6,165 nucleotides of DNA, from the NCBI GenBank assembly GCA_012270635.1, contig JAAXHX010000101.1, positions 1 to 6,165 of the forward strand. The letters are read 5' to 3'. Position 1 is the first letter of the stretch. Each line of letters begins with the position of its first letter. Made by a program: the position numbers and the translations under genes. The stretch comes from Dehalococcoidia bacterium (GTDB lineage: Bacteria > Chloroflexota > Dehalococcoidia > Plut-88900). Below the pieces are notes generated by a model that was given only the letters and a program-made list of their open reading frames with translations, did no database searches and was not told the origin of the DNA. Positions 1-5,608 of this stretch are shown piece by piece.

Positions 1-833
1 GGAGTGCTCATCTTCTCGATGTGCAGGATGGGCGGGTTCTTGCCCTCGGGCGTAACGTAGGGCTCGTCGAAGTAGACTTCGCCCTCCCGGAGCCTCCAGA
101 AAGTCCACATGTCCTTGTTAACTATGGACCCGTCGGGGTAGGAGCAATCGATATGAGAGGGCTTGCCGAGCATGGCCCAGTGCCTGGGAGTCCAGGCCCC
201 GAGGGCCCAGATTACGGCGTCGCAATCGATGTCACCCTGGTCGGTCGTGACGGCTTTGACGCTGCCGGCCCGGGTGTCGTATCCCGTGACCTCAACGCCC
301 GTCCGAATCTCCACGCCGTTGACCTCGCATTTTTCGACCAGGCCCCGGAGGACCTGCCGGGTGCCGACGTAGCCGCTGACCCGTTCGTCGAGGGCCACGT
401 CTATGCCGTCGGTCTTGAAGTCGGGCCAGACGGACTTGAGGAAGGCCCGGGACTCCTTGCCGACGTACAGGTTGGAGGCGTAGCCGACGGATAGGTGGGA
501 ACGGTGCATCTTCTCGAAGTCGGTGGTCTGGTTGGCCTCGCCGCAGGAGACGTAGCCGACCTGCTGGAACCCGAAGTTGATGGGGTCTTTCATCCAGACG
601 TCCACGCTGTGCCTGAGGATGGGGTGAAGGGCCTCGGTCATATAGAAGTTCCGCACGTTCCCACAGGCGACCCCCGTGGCCCCCGCCCCGACGTGGCTCT
701 TTTCGAGGACCAGGATGTCGCGGCCCGAGCCCTGGCCTCGGGCCTTGAGCTCCATGGCCAGGTGCCAAGCCGTGCTCAGACCGTGAATACCCGCCCCGAC
801 GATGACGTATTTTCTGGACTCTCTGGTGGACAT
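1..833 (-). CDS. FAD-dependent oxidoreductase, DAO family (3'-truncated by window edge)
   Basis: The first 277 codons of a flavoprotein, read from ATG at 831-833 to the left edge with no stop. The N-terminus has a Rossmann FAD-binding fold: strand YVIVGAGIHGLS with GxGxxG at residues 13-18, an acidic residue ending the second strand (ILVLEK, E44), and a GAGATGVACGNVR segment (49-61) like the conserved GAxASGxN stretch of the D-amino-acid oxidase / sarcosine oxidase / glycine oxidase family. A second signature, VIWALGAWTP, lies at 207-216. Family members oxidise amines or amino acids at the C-N bond with FAD; the substrate is not predictable because the C-terminal half is missing. GGAGG lies 7 bases upstream of the ATG, supporting the start. 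The gene is downstream of, and co-oriented with, the toxin-antitoxin genes, but an 80-base gap holds a candidate promoter of its own. Family assignment is strong; specificity is unknown. Confidence 0.9.
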   Translation of the reverse strand, partial: MSTRESRKYVIVGAGIHGLSTAWHLAMELKARGQGSGRDILVLEKSHVGAGATGVACGNVRNFYMTEALHPILRHSVDVWMKDPINFGFQQVGYVSCGEANQTTDFEKMHRSHLSVGYASNLYVGKESRAFLKSVWPDFKTDGIDVALDERVSGYVGTRQVLRGLVEKCEVNGVEIRTGVEVTGYDTRAGSVKAVTTDQGDIDCDAVIWALGAWTPRHWAMLGKPSHIDCSYPDGSIVNKDMWTFWRLREGEVYFDEPYVTPEGKNPPILHIEKMST

Positions 834-840
834 GAATGTG

Positions 841-845
841 CCTCC
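841..845 (-). promoter_or_regulatory. Ribosome binding site of the FAD oxidoreductase
   Basis: GGAGG on the minus strand, 7 bases before the ATG at 833. It fixes the start codon of a gene whose 3' end is outside the window. Confidence 0.7.
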
Positions 846-871
846 GGGTGGATGGTAAAGCCTGATTTTGA

Positions 872-913
872 GGGAGTTTAGGGCGGGGCGGGGTGTGGGG
901 TCAAGGGAGGGGG
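872..913 (+). other. G-tract cluster, potential G-quadruplex
   Basis: Seven runs of three to five G lie on the plus strand (872-874, 881-883, 885-888, 890-893, 897-900, 905-907, 909-913), most separated by 1-4 bases. This exceeds the four-run pattern normally taken as a quadruplex candidate. It fills the gap between the toxin stop codon and the oxidoreductase promoter and includes the promoter spacer. Both flanking genes are on the minus strand, so the G-rich strand is the template. Folding and function are inferred. Confidence 0.5.
875..904 (-). promoter_or_regulatory. Candidate sigma-70-type promoter of the FAD oxidoreductase
   Basis: On the minus strand, TTGACC (899-904) is followed after 18 bases by TAAACT (875-880). 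These match the -35 and -10 consensus at 5/6 and 4/6 positions. Predicted transcription would start near 868, giving a leader of about 35 bases with the GGAGG site inside it. The 18-base spacer is almost entirely C on this strand, which is unusual (see the G-tract entry). Inferred from motifs only. Confidence 0.4.
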
Positions 914-1327
914 TTATGGCGTTGCGAAGGGATTTATGACGCGAAGGCCGTCGTAGTCCTGCCGCGGGTTCATGTCTTCGGAGTAGAGGGCATCGCACCC
1001 GAGGTCTCGGGCGGCGGCCAAAATGGCGGCATCCCAGTAGGAGAGCTGGAAGCGTTGGGAGATTTGGACTGCGGATTGGAAAACGCCGAGAGTGACCGGA
1101 TGGATTCGTAAGGTACGTAGGCGTACCAAGAATTCGAGGGCCTGGCTATGGGTAAGAGGCGAGGGTCGGCTTAGTCGGGTAGCCTGGGAATAGAATTCTT
1201 GGAAGACCTGGACCGATACTGCCAAGTCATCTTCGTCAAGGAGATCCAGGGCAACTCTCTGCTTGGCGGCATCCCGGGGCTCAAGGCTAGCTGCATAAAG
1301 CAGTACATTAGTATCAACGAAGCGCAT
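914..1327 (-). CDS. vapC: PIN-domain ribonuclease toxin, VapC family
   Basis: A 137-residue protein of normal length for a stand-alone PIN toxin. It opens with MRFVDTNVLLY, and the acidic metal-binding residues of the family are all present: D5, E44 (in VFQEF), D99 (in YWDAAI) and E117/D118 (in LYSEDM). VapC toxins are Mg2+-dependent endoribonucleases, usually cutting tRNA or rRNA, and are held inactive by the cognate antitoxin. The start codon lies inside the last codons of the antitoxin gene (14-base overlap), and no Shine-Dalgarno sequence precedes it, so translation is probably coupled to the antitoxin. No truncation or missing catalytic residue is seen, so it is likely active. The toxin and antitoxin genes look more AT-rich than the flanking genes (not counted), consistent with horizontal acquisition. 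The exact RNA target cannot be inferred. Confidence 0.92.
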   Translation of the reverse strand: MRFVDTNVLLYAASLEPRDAAKQRVALDLLDEDDLAVSVQVFQEFYSQATRLSRPSPLTHSQALEFLVRLRTLRIHPVTLGVFQSAVQISQRFQLSYWDAAILAAARDLGCDALYSEDMNPRQDYDGLRVINPFATP

Positions 1328-1601
1328 TGCGATCGTATAGCGCTTCTCTGGGCAGATTCTCTGACATCTTCAATCCAATGCCCTTGGCATCCCACTCTTT
1401 CAACAACTCTCTAAGGTTGCTCTGACCTTTCAGGGGAGTCTCTGATTCCTGGTTGTTCACAATCATCTTTTCCAGGGGTTCGGCTGCGAGGCGGTTCAGG
1501 TAAGTTCTTACGAGAGCCGACACCGATGTACCCATCTCCGCCGCCCTTATGCGCGCCTGCCGATGCGTCTGCTCGTCAATCGATACGGTGATGTTCTTCA
1601 T
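1314..1601 (-). CDS. vapB: Ribbon-helix-helix antitoxin of the PIN toxin (VapB-like)
   Basis: A 95-residue protein beginning MKNITVSIDEQTHRQARIRA. Residues 1-40 fit a ribbon-helix-helix DNA-binding domain: a short beta strand (NITVSID), a helix, the turn MGTSVSAL, and a second helix ALVRTYLNRLA. Residues 45-95 form a tail ending in NLPREALYDR, as expected for a segment that wraps the toxin and places an Arg near its acidic pocket (known for FitA/VapB-type proteins; inferred here). I chose the ATG at 1601 over an in-frame ATG ten codons upstream because the domain begins exactly there and a GAGG site sits 8 bases before it. The longer reading would also start inside the operator-like repeats. 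It precedes and overlaps the toxin gene, the standard order for this type II system. It likely represses its own promoter through the repeats at 1604-1633. Confidence 0.9.
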   Translation of the reverse strand: MKNITVSIDEQTHRQARIRAAEMGTSVSALVRTYLNRLAAEPLEKMIVNNQESETPLKGQSNLRELLKEWDAKGIGLKMSENLPREALYDRNALR

Positions 1602-1603
1602 CG

Positions 1604-1633
1604 TCACAGCCTCACAGTTTCTGTGATTCACAG
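1604..1633 (-). promoter_or_regulatory. Operator-like repeat array upstream of the antitoxin
   Basis: Four CTGTGA/TCACAG half-sites occur about every 8 bases: plus-strand TCACAG at 1604, 1612 and 1628, and the inverted CTGTGA at 1621. They form two overlapping palindromes, CACAGtttCTGTG (1613-1625) and CTGTGattCACAG (1621-1633). The array lies between the -10 element and the antitoxin start and touches both the predicted transcription start and the Shine-Dalgarno region. This is the expected position and form of an autoregulatory site for a ribbon-helix-helix antitoxin. The repeats are seen directly; binding is inferred. Confidence 0.6.
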
Positions 1634-1660
1634 TATATCCAGGCAGGCAGGCGGGCGCAA
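1632..1660 (-). promoter_or_regulatory. Promoter of the toxin-antitoxin operon
   Basis: On the minus strand TTGCGC (1655-1660) is separated by 17 bases from TATACT (1632-1637), which matches 5/6 of the -10 consensus. Transcription would start near 1625, inside the operator-like repeats, with a leader of about 24 bases. The -35 matches only at TTG. Position, spacing and operator overlap together make this credible. Confidence 0.5.
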
Positions 1661-1704
1661 CACTCCGACTTCCGAGCGTGTTTTAGGAGTAGTCGAGCAG
1701 GGAC

Positions 1705-2139
1705 CTAGAACCGCGTCTCCACACGAGAAGACGCGTCGAAGAAGTACTGGAAGGTCTGGTTGTAGCGGAAGAAGAAGTCCAGGCGGTAGCCGTCCTCGTT
1801 CAGGGAGTGGGCCAGGCTATCAGGGGCCTTGGCGAGGTCCAGGCTGTTGAGGGAGTGCTCCAGGTCCGCCGAGCCGTTTTGGCTGATGTTCTCCAGCATC
1901 TCCCGCCATTCGTCGCCGGTCATTTCCAGGTAGAAGTCCGCCTCGTACAGGTCGTCCCCCTCCCCCCGACGCACGGAGCTGCACTCGAACCCCTCAAATA
2001 CGACGACGTACACCTCGTCATCGATCTTGAGGCCGACTACTGCGTCGCACGTCCCGCCCCCCGCCGTCTGGTATTCGTCTTCGCTGTTGAAAACCTGCCG
2101 CACGGCCTCGAACCACTCGACGGACGGGAAGCGGGGCAT
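1705..2139 (-). CDS. Small acidic SCP2-like protein coupled to the amidohydrolase
   Basis: A 144-residue protein that I do not recognise at family level with certainty. Its layout, namely an N-terminal helix (SVEWFEAVRQVFN, 6-18), beta-strand-like stretches (VVGLKIDDEVYVVVFEG, 34-50; EADFYLEMTGDEWREML, 66-82) and a C-terminal helical part, resembles sterol-carrier-protein-2-like domains, which bind lipids or hydrophobic acyl compounds. The D/E-rich composition and aromatic tail (YRLDFFFRYNQTFQYFF, 118-134) are notable. It has no signal peptide or membrane segment, so it is probably cytoplasmic. The start overlaps the amidohydrolase stop (TGATG), indicating translational coupling. A GTG one codon earlier (2142) is an alternative, but AAGGGG is spaced 7 bases from the ATG. 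It may bind or present the substrate of the upstream enzyme; this is inference. Confidence 0.8.
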   Translation of the reverse strand: MPRFPSVEWFEAVRQVFNSEDEYQTAGGGTCDAVVGLKIDDEVYVVVFEGFECSSVRRGEGDDLYEADFYLEMTGDEWREMLENISQNGSADLEHSLNSLDLAKAPDSLAHSLNEDGYRLDFFFRYNQTFQYFFDASSRVETRF

Positions 2140-3224
2140 CACGCGTCCCCTTCCGGGGCACCGACCCCGTACATGGCGAGGGGGTTGTCCCTGAGGATAG
2201 CCCGCTTCTGGCCCTCGGTCAGGTCCTCCCTCTCCCAGATGTGGTCGATGCTGTTGGGGAAGTCGTTGTCCCAGTGGGGCCAGTCGGAAGCGTAGACTAG
2301 GACATCGTCCCCCAGGATTTCGACGGTCTGGGGGAGAAGCTTCTCATCGGGCTCCAGGTGGACGAAGACGTTGCTGCCGCGCAGGTATTCGCTGGGGGGC
2401 CGCTTGCAGTTGGGCGCCTCGACCTTGCCCCTCAACTCCCATTCCTCGTCGAGCCTGTCGAGCATGTAGGGAACCCAGGTGCAGCCCGCCTCCAGAAACG
2501 CGACCCGCAGGTCGGGGAATAGCTCGAAGATGCCCTCCAGGACCAGGCTCGTCATCTGGATGATCTGGGACACGGGAAACCCGACCGCGTGCCGCTGGAT
2601 GAACCGGGTGTAGGGGATGTACTCCGCGGTGGCGTGACCGCCGTGAATGGCCACGGTGGTGTCCAGGTCCTGGGCCTCGGCGAAGAAGGGCCTGTTCTGC
2701 TTCCTGCCGAGAAGCCCGTACCCGACGGCCGGCGTGAAGGCCCCGGCAAACCCCAGCTCCGTCACCGACCTGCGCAGCTCTTTGGCGGATTCCTCGGGGT
2801 CTATCAAAGGCATGACAGCAACCGCGCCGAACCTGCCATCGACCTGCAGCCAGTGGTCGTGGATGAAGGAGTTGTAGGCCTGGGTCACGGCCACCGTGTA
2901 GTCGGGGTCCACCATCATGGAATAGGGAAGGAAGGCCGTCGGATAGAGGTAGGTCTTCTCCACCCCGGCCTCGTCCATGATGGCGAGCCAGTCGGAGGGG
3001 AAGGGGAAGCCGGGAGGGCCGTTGGTGCCCAGGGTTCCACCCATGGTCGGGTCCATGCCGGGCTGCTTGGGGACGAGGGTGTTGTTGGAGTAGACGACGC
3101 CCTCGGCATTGGTCTTCCAGGCATGGAGGTATTGATCGTAGGGAGGTGGCATGTAGGTGGCGATTATCTCTTCGGGCTCGTTAATGTGGCCGTCGGAGTC
3201 GATGACCTGGAATGGCGGTCTCAT
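2139..3224 (-). CDS. Amidohydrolase_2-family metal-dependent hydrolase/decarboxylase
   Basis: A 361-residue TIM-barrel enzyme of the amidohydrolase_2 (ACMSD-like, PF04909) family, at full family length. Visible signatures in order: VIDSDGHINE at 7-16, where the family's metal-binding strand reads DxDGHxxE instead of the HxH of ACMSD; barrel histidines H194 and H197 (AIHGGH) and H212 (FIQRHAVGFP); FLEAGCTWVPYMLDRLDEEW at 243-262; and the C-terminal metal aspartate D314 in YASDWPHWDNDFP. Relatives decarboxylate or hydrolyse aromatic and cyclic acids using a divalent metal. The substrate cannot be assigned, although the DGH variant is typical of environmental family members. The ATG at 3224 is preceded by GGAGG with a 6-base gap. 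It has no signal peptide and is probably cytoplasmic. It is the first gene of a two-gene unit with the SCP2-like protein. Confidence 0.92.
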   Translation of the reverse strand: MRPPFQVIDSDGHINEPEEIIATYMPPPYDQYLHAWKTNAEGVVYSNNTLVPKQPGMDPTMGGTLGTNGPPGFPFPSDWLAIMDEAGVEKTYLYPTAFLPYSMMVDPDYTVAVTQAYNSFIHDHWLQVDGRFGAVAVMPLIDPEESAKELRRSVTELGFAGAFTPAVGYGLLGRKQNRPFFAEAQDLDTTVAIHGGHATAEYIPYTRFIQRHAVGFPVSQIIQMTSLVLEGIFELFPDLRVAFLEAGCTWVPYMLDRLDEEWELRGKVEAPNCKRPPSEYLRGSNVFVHLEPDEKLLPQTVEILGDDVLVYASDWPHWDNDFPNSIDHIWEREDLTEGQKRAILRDNPLAMYGVGAPEGDA

Positions 3225-3230
3225 GCGGGG

Positions 3231-3235
3231 CCTCC
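3231..3235 (-). promoter_or_regulatory. Ribosome binding site of the amidohydrolase
   Basis: GGAGG on the minus strand, 6 bases before the ATG at 3224. It supports this start. Confidence 0.65.
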
Positions 3236-3253
3236 GGGGAAGGGAATGAGGGG

Positions 3254-3262
3254 ATTATAGCA
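3254..3262 (-). promoter_or_regulatory. Extended -10 promoter of the amidohydrolase operon
   Basis: The minus strand reads TGCTATAAT, a perfect TGn extended -10 element with consensus TATAAT, 29 bases before the amidohydrolase ATG. No good -35 is found at 16-18 bases, which extended -10 promoters tolerate. Transcription would start near 3247, giving a leader of about 23 bases carrying the GGAGG site. On the plus strand of this 143-base gap I see only a weak -10-like TATACG at 3340-3345 for the VWA gene, without a matching -35. Confidence 0.5.
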
Positions 3263-3353
3263 GGCGTGGACAGCGAACACGTTTCCCATCGGGTTCCGAA
3301 GGCCGGGAACAAAATACGGGGGTGCAACGTCTAACAGTCTATACGCAACGGAA

Positions 3354-3358
3354 GGAGG
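3354..3358 (+). promoter_or_regulatory. Ribosome binding site of the VWA lipoprotein
   Basis: GGAGG within AAGGAGG, 9 bases before the ATG at 3368. It favours this start over the internal ATG at codon 8. Confidence 0.6.
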
Positions 3359-3367
3359 CCCGAGGAA

Positions 3368-5149
3368 ATGCCGTATAGACGTTTCATAATGGCCGTAGCT
3401 TTGGTGTTGATGGTGTCGGTCGTGGGGTTCGCCTGTGGAGGCGCGGCTGCGACGGCGACCCCCGAACCGTGGACAACCCACTCCTCCGATTCGGGGTCCT
3501 ACGGGGTGTCGGGTGAACCGACCCCGGCCCCCAGGAATATGTCCGAGCCCACAACCATGCCTGCTGAACCTTTGCCTGAGACCGATAACGACTCCTGGCA
3601 GTGGTCATCTTCATCCTACTCCGTACAGCCAACCACGGTCCCCCAGATAACTGCGAATTTAGACAGGATGGACTCGGGATTGGCGCCGACCGCCATACCG
3701 AGCGCGACTACGTTTCAGGACTACCGGCGCAGTCCCCTGGTCGACACCAGCCACGACCGCATCTCCACCTTCAGCCTGGACTCGGACCGCACTTCGTTCC
3801 AGCTGGCCTTGAATTGGGCCCGGGAGGGCTACTTGGTGGATCCCGACTCGGTGCGGGCCGAGGAATGGGTCAACGCCTTTCACTACGATTACCAGGGCCC
3901 GAGCCGGGAGGACAGCTTCGCCATCTCCTCGGCGATGGTGGAGCACCCGCTCCGGAATGGGATGCACCTGGCCCGCGTAACGTTCCAGGCCCCGGACATC
4001 AGGGACGAGGACAGACCCCTCAACGTCACCCTGGTGCTGGACGCGTCGGGCTCCATGAGTGACGGCAATCGGGTTGAGACAGCCCGGGCCGCGGCGGATG
4101 CCATCAGGCGAAGCCTGGGGAGCAGCGACCTCATCGCCGTCGTCCAGTTCTCGGATGACGTGCTCCATCGGTACACCGTTGAGCACCGGCGGCCCAATGA
4201 CCGGACGGTGATGGACTCGATTGCAAACCTGCGCCCCAACCACAGCACCAACGTGCAGGCCGGGCTCAACCTCGGCGTTCAGATGGCCGACCGGATGCGC
4301 CATGAGCGCCCCGACGCCCACAACTACCTAATCCTCATGTCCGACGGCGTCGCCAACGTGGATGCCACCGACCCCTTCGCCATCCTGGAGTCGGCAGGCG
4401 ACCGCCGAAGCGACAACCCGCTCCGTCTCATTACCATCGGGGTCGGCATCAACAACTACAACGACTACCTCCTGGAGCAGCTGGCCCAGCACGGCAACGG
4501 CTGGTACAGGTACCTGGACGATGAGTCCCAGGCCCGGGCCACCTTCAGGAGGGAAAACTGGACCACCATCTCCACCCCCTTCGCCGACCAGACCCGGGCC
4601 CAGGTGCGCTGGGACCCTTCGGCGGTGGAATCCTGGCGGTTGATCGGCTACGAGAACCGGGTAACCCCCGACGAGACCTTCGTGCAGAACCGCAAGGAGT
4701 TTGCCGAAATCCCATCGGGGGCGGCAACAACGGTATTCTACGAGGTGCAGTTGGCCCACCCAGCTGAGGACTGGGGTGGGCAGCCCATCAGGTTGGGCGA
4801 CGTGCACCTGAGATGGGTCACCCCCATCAGCGGCGAGACCCGGCAGCAGGACGCCGAGATCCGCGGTCATCAAAACGTCCGGTTTGAAGACCCCAGCGAC
4901 GACATGCTGCGGTTCGGGTCCATAGTGGCCCTGGCGTCGGACAGGTACAGCGGCCTGCCGTACGCGGAAGCGGAGTGGCCCCCCGAAGTGGGCAAGGACC
5001 TTCGAGCGCTGAAGGGCCGGTTGGACTCCCTGAGGCCCGGCCTGTCCCACCTGGACTCGTACAACGACTTCGCCTTCGTGCTGCGACACCTGGTGAACAC
5101 CCTGCCCAGGCATGAAGGCCGCTCCGGTGGGTCCGGGTATAGCCCGTAA
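3368..5149 (+). CDS. YfbK-like von Willebrand factor A domain protein, predicted lipoprotein
   Basis: A 593-residue exported protein. Residues 1-23 form a signal sequence (PYRRF, then a hydrophobic stretch) ending GFAC, a probable but non-canonical lipobox with Cys23. Residues 24-125 are a Pro/Thr/Ser-rich linker, usual after a lipid anchor. The VWA N-terminal domain (STFSLDSDRTSF, 133-144; VRAEEWVNAFHYDY, 162-175) matches E. coli YfbK. The VWA domain (about 218-400) has a complete MIDAS: DASGS at 225-229, T294 and D326 (LMSDG). The C-terminal DUF3520-type region (about 405-580) has WRLIGYENRV and FYEVQL. Length is close to YfbK (about 575). It should bind a divalent metal and protein ligands on the outer face of the membrane; the partner is unknown. 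No MoxR ATPase gene is seen next to it. It is apparently monocistronic, divergent from the amidohydrolase and followed by a strong hairpin. Confidence 0.92.
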   Translation: MPYRRFIMAVALVLMVSVVGFACGGAAATATPEPWTTHSSDSGSYGVSGEPTPAPRNMSEPTTMPAEPLPETDNDSWQWSSSSYSVQPTTVPQITANLDRMDSGLAPTAIPSATTFQDYRRSPLVDTSHDRISTFSLDSDRTSFQLALNWAREGYLVDPDSVRAEEWVNAFHYDYQGPSREDSFAISSAMVEHPLRNGMHLARVTFQAPDIRDEDRPLNVTLVLDASGSMSDGNRVETARAAADAIRRSLGSSDLIAVVQFSDDVLHRYTVEHRRPNDRTVMDSIANLRPNHSTNVQAGLNLGVQMADRMRHERPDAHNYLILMSDGVANVDATDPFAILESAGDRRSDNPLRLITIGVGINNYNDYLLEQLAQHGNGWYRYLDDESQARATFRRENWTTISTPFADQTRAQVRWDPSAVESWRLIGYENRVTPDETFVQNRKEFAEIPSGAATTVFYEVQLAHPAEDWGGQPIRLGDVHLRWVTPISGETRQQDAEIRGHQNVRFEDPSDDMLRFGSIVALASDRYSGLPYAEAEWPPEVGKDLRALKGRLDSLRPGLSHLDSYNDFAFVLRHLVNTLPRHEGRSGGSGYSP

Positions 5150-5166
5150 AGGCGACAGACCAAGAT

Positions 5167-5214
5167 AGAGCCCGCCAGGCCCGGGCCCCGTGCGGCCCGG
5201 GCCTGGCGGGCTCT
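5167..5214 (+). terminator. Perfect 21-bp GC-rich hairpin after the VWA gene
   Basis: Arms 5167-5187 and 5194-5214 are exact reverse complements over 21 bases around the loop CCGTGC. It begins 17 bases after the VWA stop codon. No T tract follows on the plus strand, so it is not a textbook intrinsic terminator. Its position and stability suggest transcription termination or 3'-end protection of the mRNA. It could also act in both directions, because it is symmetric. Confidence 0.65.
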
Positions 5215-5248
5215 CAGCGTACGCCCGCCGCCGGGAGGGGCGGGGCCG

Positions 5249-5276
5249 CTCGTGTTGAGCCTATCGAAGTATGAGC
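5249..5276 (+). repeat. Palindromic A element, copy 1
   Basis: Arms GCTCGTGTT and AGTATGAGC enclose GAGCCTATCGA. As plus-strand RNA the arms make 9 pairs, three of them G-U. In the complementary strand those positions become A-C mismatches, so the fold is strand-specific. It resembles REP-like short palindromes of environmental bacteria with a GAGCCTGTCGAAG core. Confidence 0.75.
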
Positions 5277-5301
5277 GAAGAAGACCAAGACCTGCCATTC
5301 C

Positions 5302-5348
5302 CGTCATTCCCGACCCCGATCGGGAATCCATCCCCGGCGCCCGCTCGT
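5302..5348 (+). repeat. B element, copy 1
   Basis: 47 bases identical to 5562-5608. It contains the inverted repeat ATTCCCGA / TCGGGAAT around CCCCGA (5306-5327), like the widespread CATTCCCG...CGGGAATCC bacterial palindromes. Its last bases, CCGCTCGT, are also the first bases of the next A element, so A and B share their border. Confidence 0.8.
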
Positions 5349-5371
5349 ACCGAGCCTATCGAAGTATGAGC
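5344..5371 (+). repeat. Palindromic A element, copy 2
   Basis: Arms GCTCGTACC and AGTATGAGC surround the core GAGCCTATCGA. Relative to copy 1, one G-U pair becomes A-U and the innermost pair is lost, leaving 8 pairs. Confidence 0.7.
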
Positions 5372-5420
5372 GGGGGAGGGGGCGGAATGGTATGCCAGAG
5401 TCCGCGCTCATCAAGTCCCC

Positions 5421-5451
5421 GCTCGACCCTTCGACTAGGCTCAGGGTGAGC
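5421..5451 (-). repeat. Palindromic A element, copy 3 (inverted)
   Basis: Read on the minus strand: GCTCACCCT, the core GAGCCTAGTCGA, then AGGGTCGAGC. Both arms differ from the other copies (ACCCT against AGGGT) yet still pair, with one bulged C. It is the only copy in this orientation and lies between the two A-B-A blocks. Confidence 0.7.
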
Positions 5452-5508
5452 GGCGTGAGTGGTGGATCCGGCTGGCAGGAAAAGGAACGAGTGGGGGTGG
5501 CAGGGCCG

Positions 5509-5536
5509 CTCGTGCTGAGCCTGTCGAAGTATGAGC
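5509..5536 (+). repeat. Palindromic A element, copy 4
   Basis: Arms GCTCGTGCT and AGTATGAGC make 9 RNA pairs with two G-U. The core GAGCCTGTCGA is the commonest form of this repeat family, so this is the best reference copy. Confidence 0.75.
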
Positions 5537-5561
5537 GGAGAATACCAAGCCCCGCCACTCG

Positions 5562-5608
5562 CGTCATTCCCGACCCCGATCGGGAATCCATCCCCGGCGC
5601 CCGCTCGT
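5562..5608 (+). repeat. B element, copy 2
   Basis: Identical over 47 bases to 5302-5348, with the same internal 8-bp inverted repeat (5566-5587) and the same shared border with the next A element. Confidence 0.8.

Larger units (their letters stand above)
5243..5348 (+). repeat. A-B cassette, copy 1 of a 106-bp direct repeat
   Basis: It aligns without gaps to 5503-5608, 260 bases downstream, with 98 of 106 positions identical by hand count. The 8 differences all fall in the first 60 bases; the last 47 are identical. It consists of an A element, a 25-base joint and a B element. The pattern suggests duplication of a composite unit, with the B part younger or more constrained. Confidence 0.85.
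5503..5608 (+). repeat. A-B cassette, copy 2 of a 106-bp direct repeat
   Basis: This is the second copy of the cassette at 5243-5348, at a constant offset of 260 bases. Like copy 1 it is followed directly by another A element, so the true repeated unit is A-B-A. Confidence 0.85.

Noticed and set aside
21..881. Plus-strand open frames over the left end
   Set aside because: They are antisense to the FAD oxidoreductase, whose Rossmann motif and start site are clear.
1657..1690. Possible terminator between the SCP2-like gene and the toxin-antitoxin promoter
   Set aside because: AACAC and GTGTT can pair around 1658-1685, but the interior stem has several mismatches, so it is too weak to call.
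2589..3260. A 223-codon open frame on the plus strand
   Set aside because: It is antisense to the amidohydrolase and has no recognisable motif; the amidohydrolase signatures on the other strand are unambiguous.
3310..3345. Plus-strand promoter for the VWA gene
   Set aside because: TATACG at 3340-3345 and AAAATA at 3311-3316 are AT-rich, but no -35 element sits at a proper distance from either.
4328..5113. A 261-codon open frame on the minus strand
   Set aside because: It is antisense to the VWA gene and rich in Gly, Val and Pro, a shadow of high-GC codon use. The VWA frame has full domain support.
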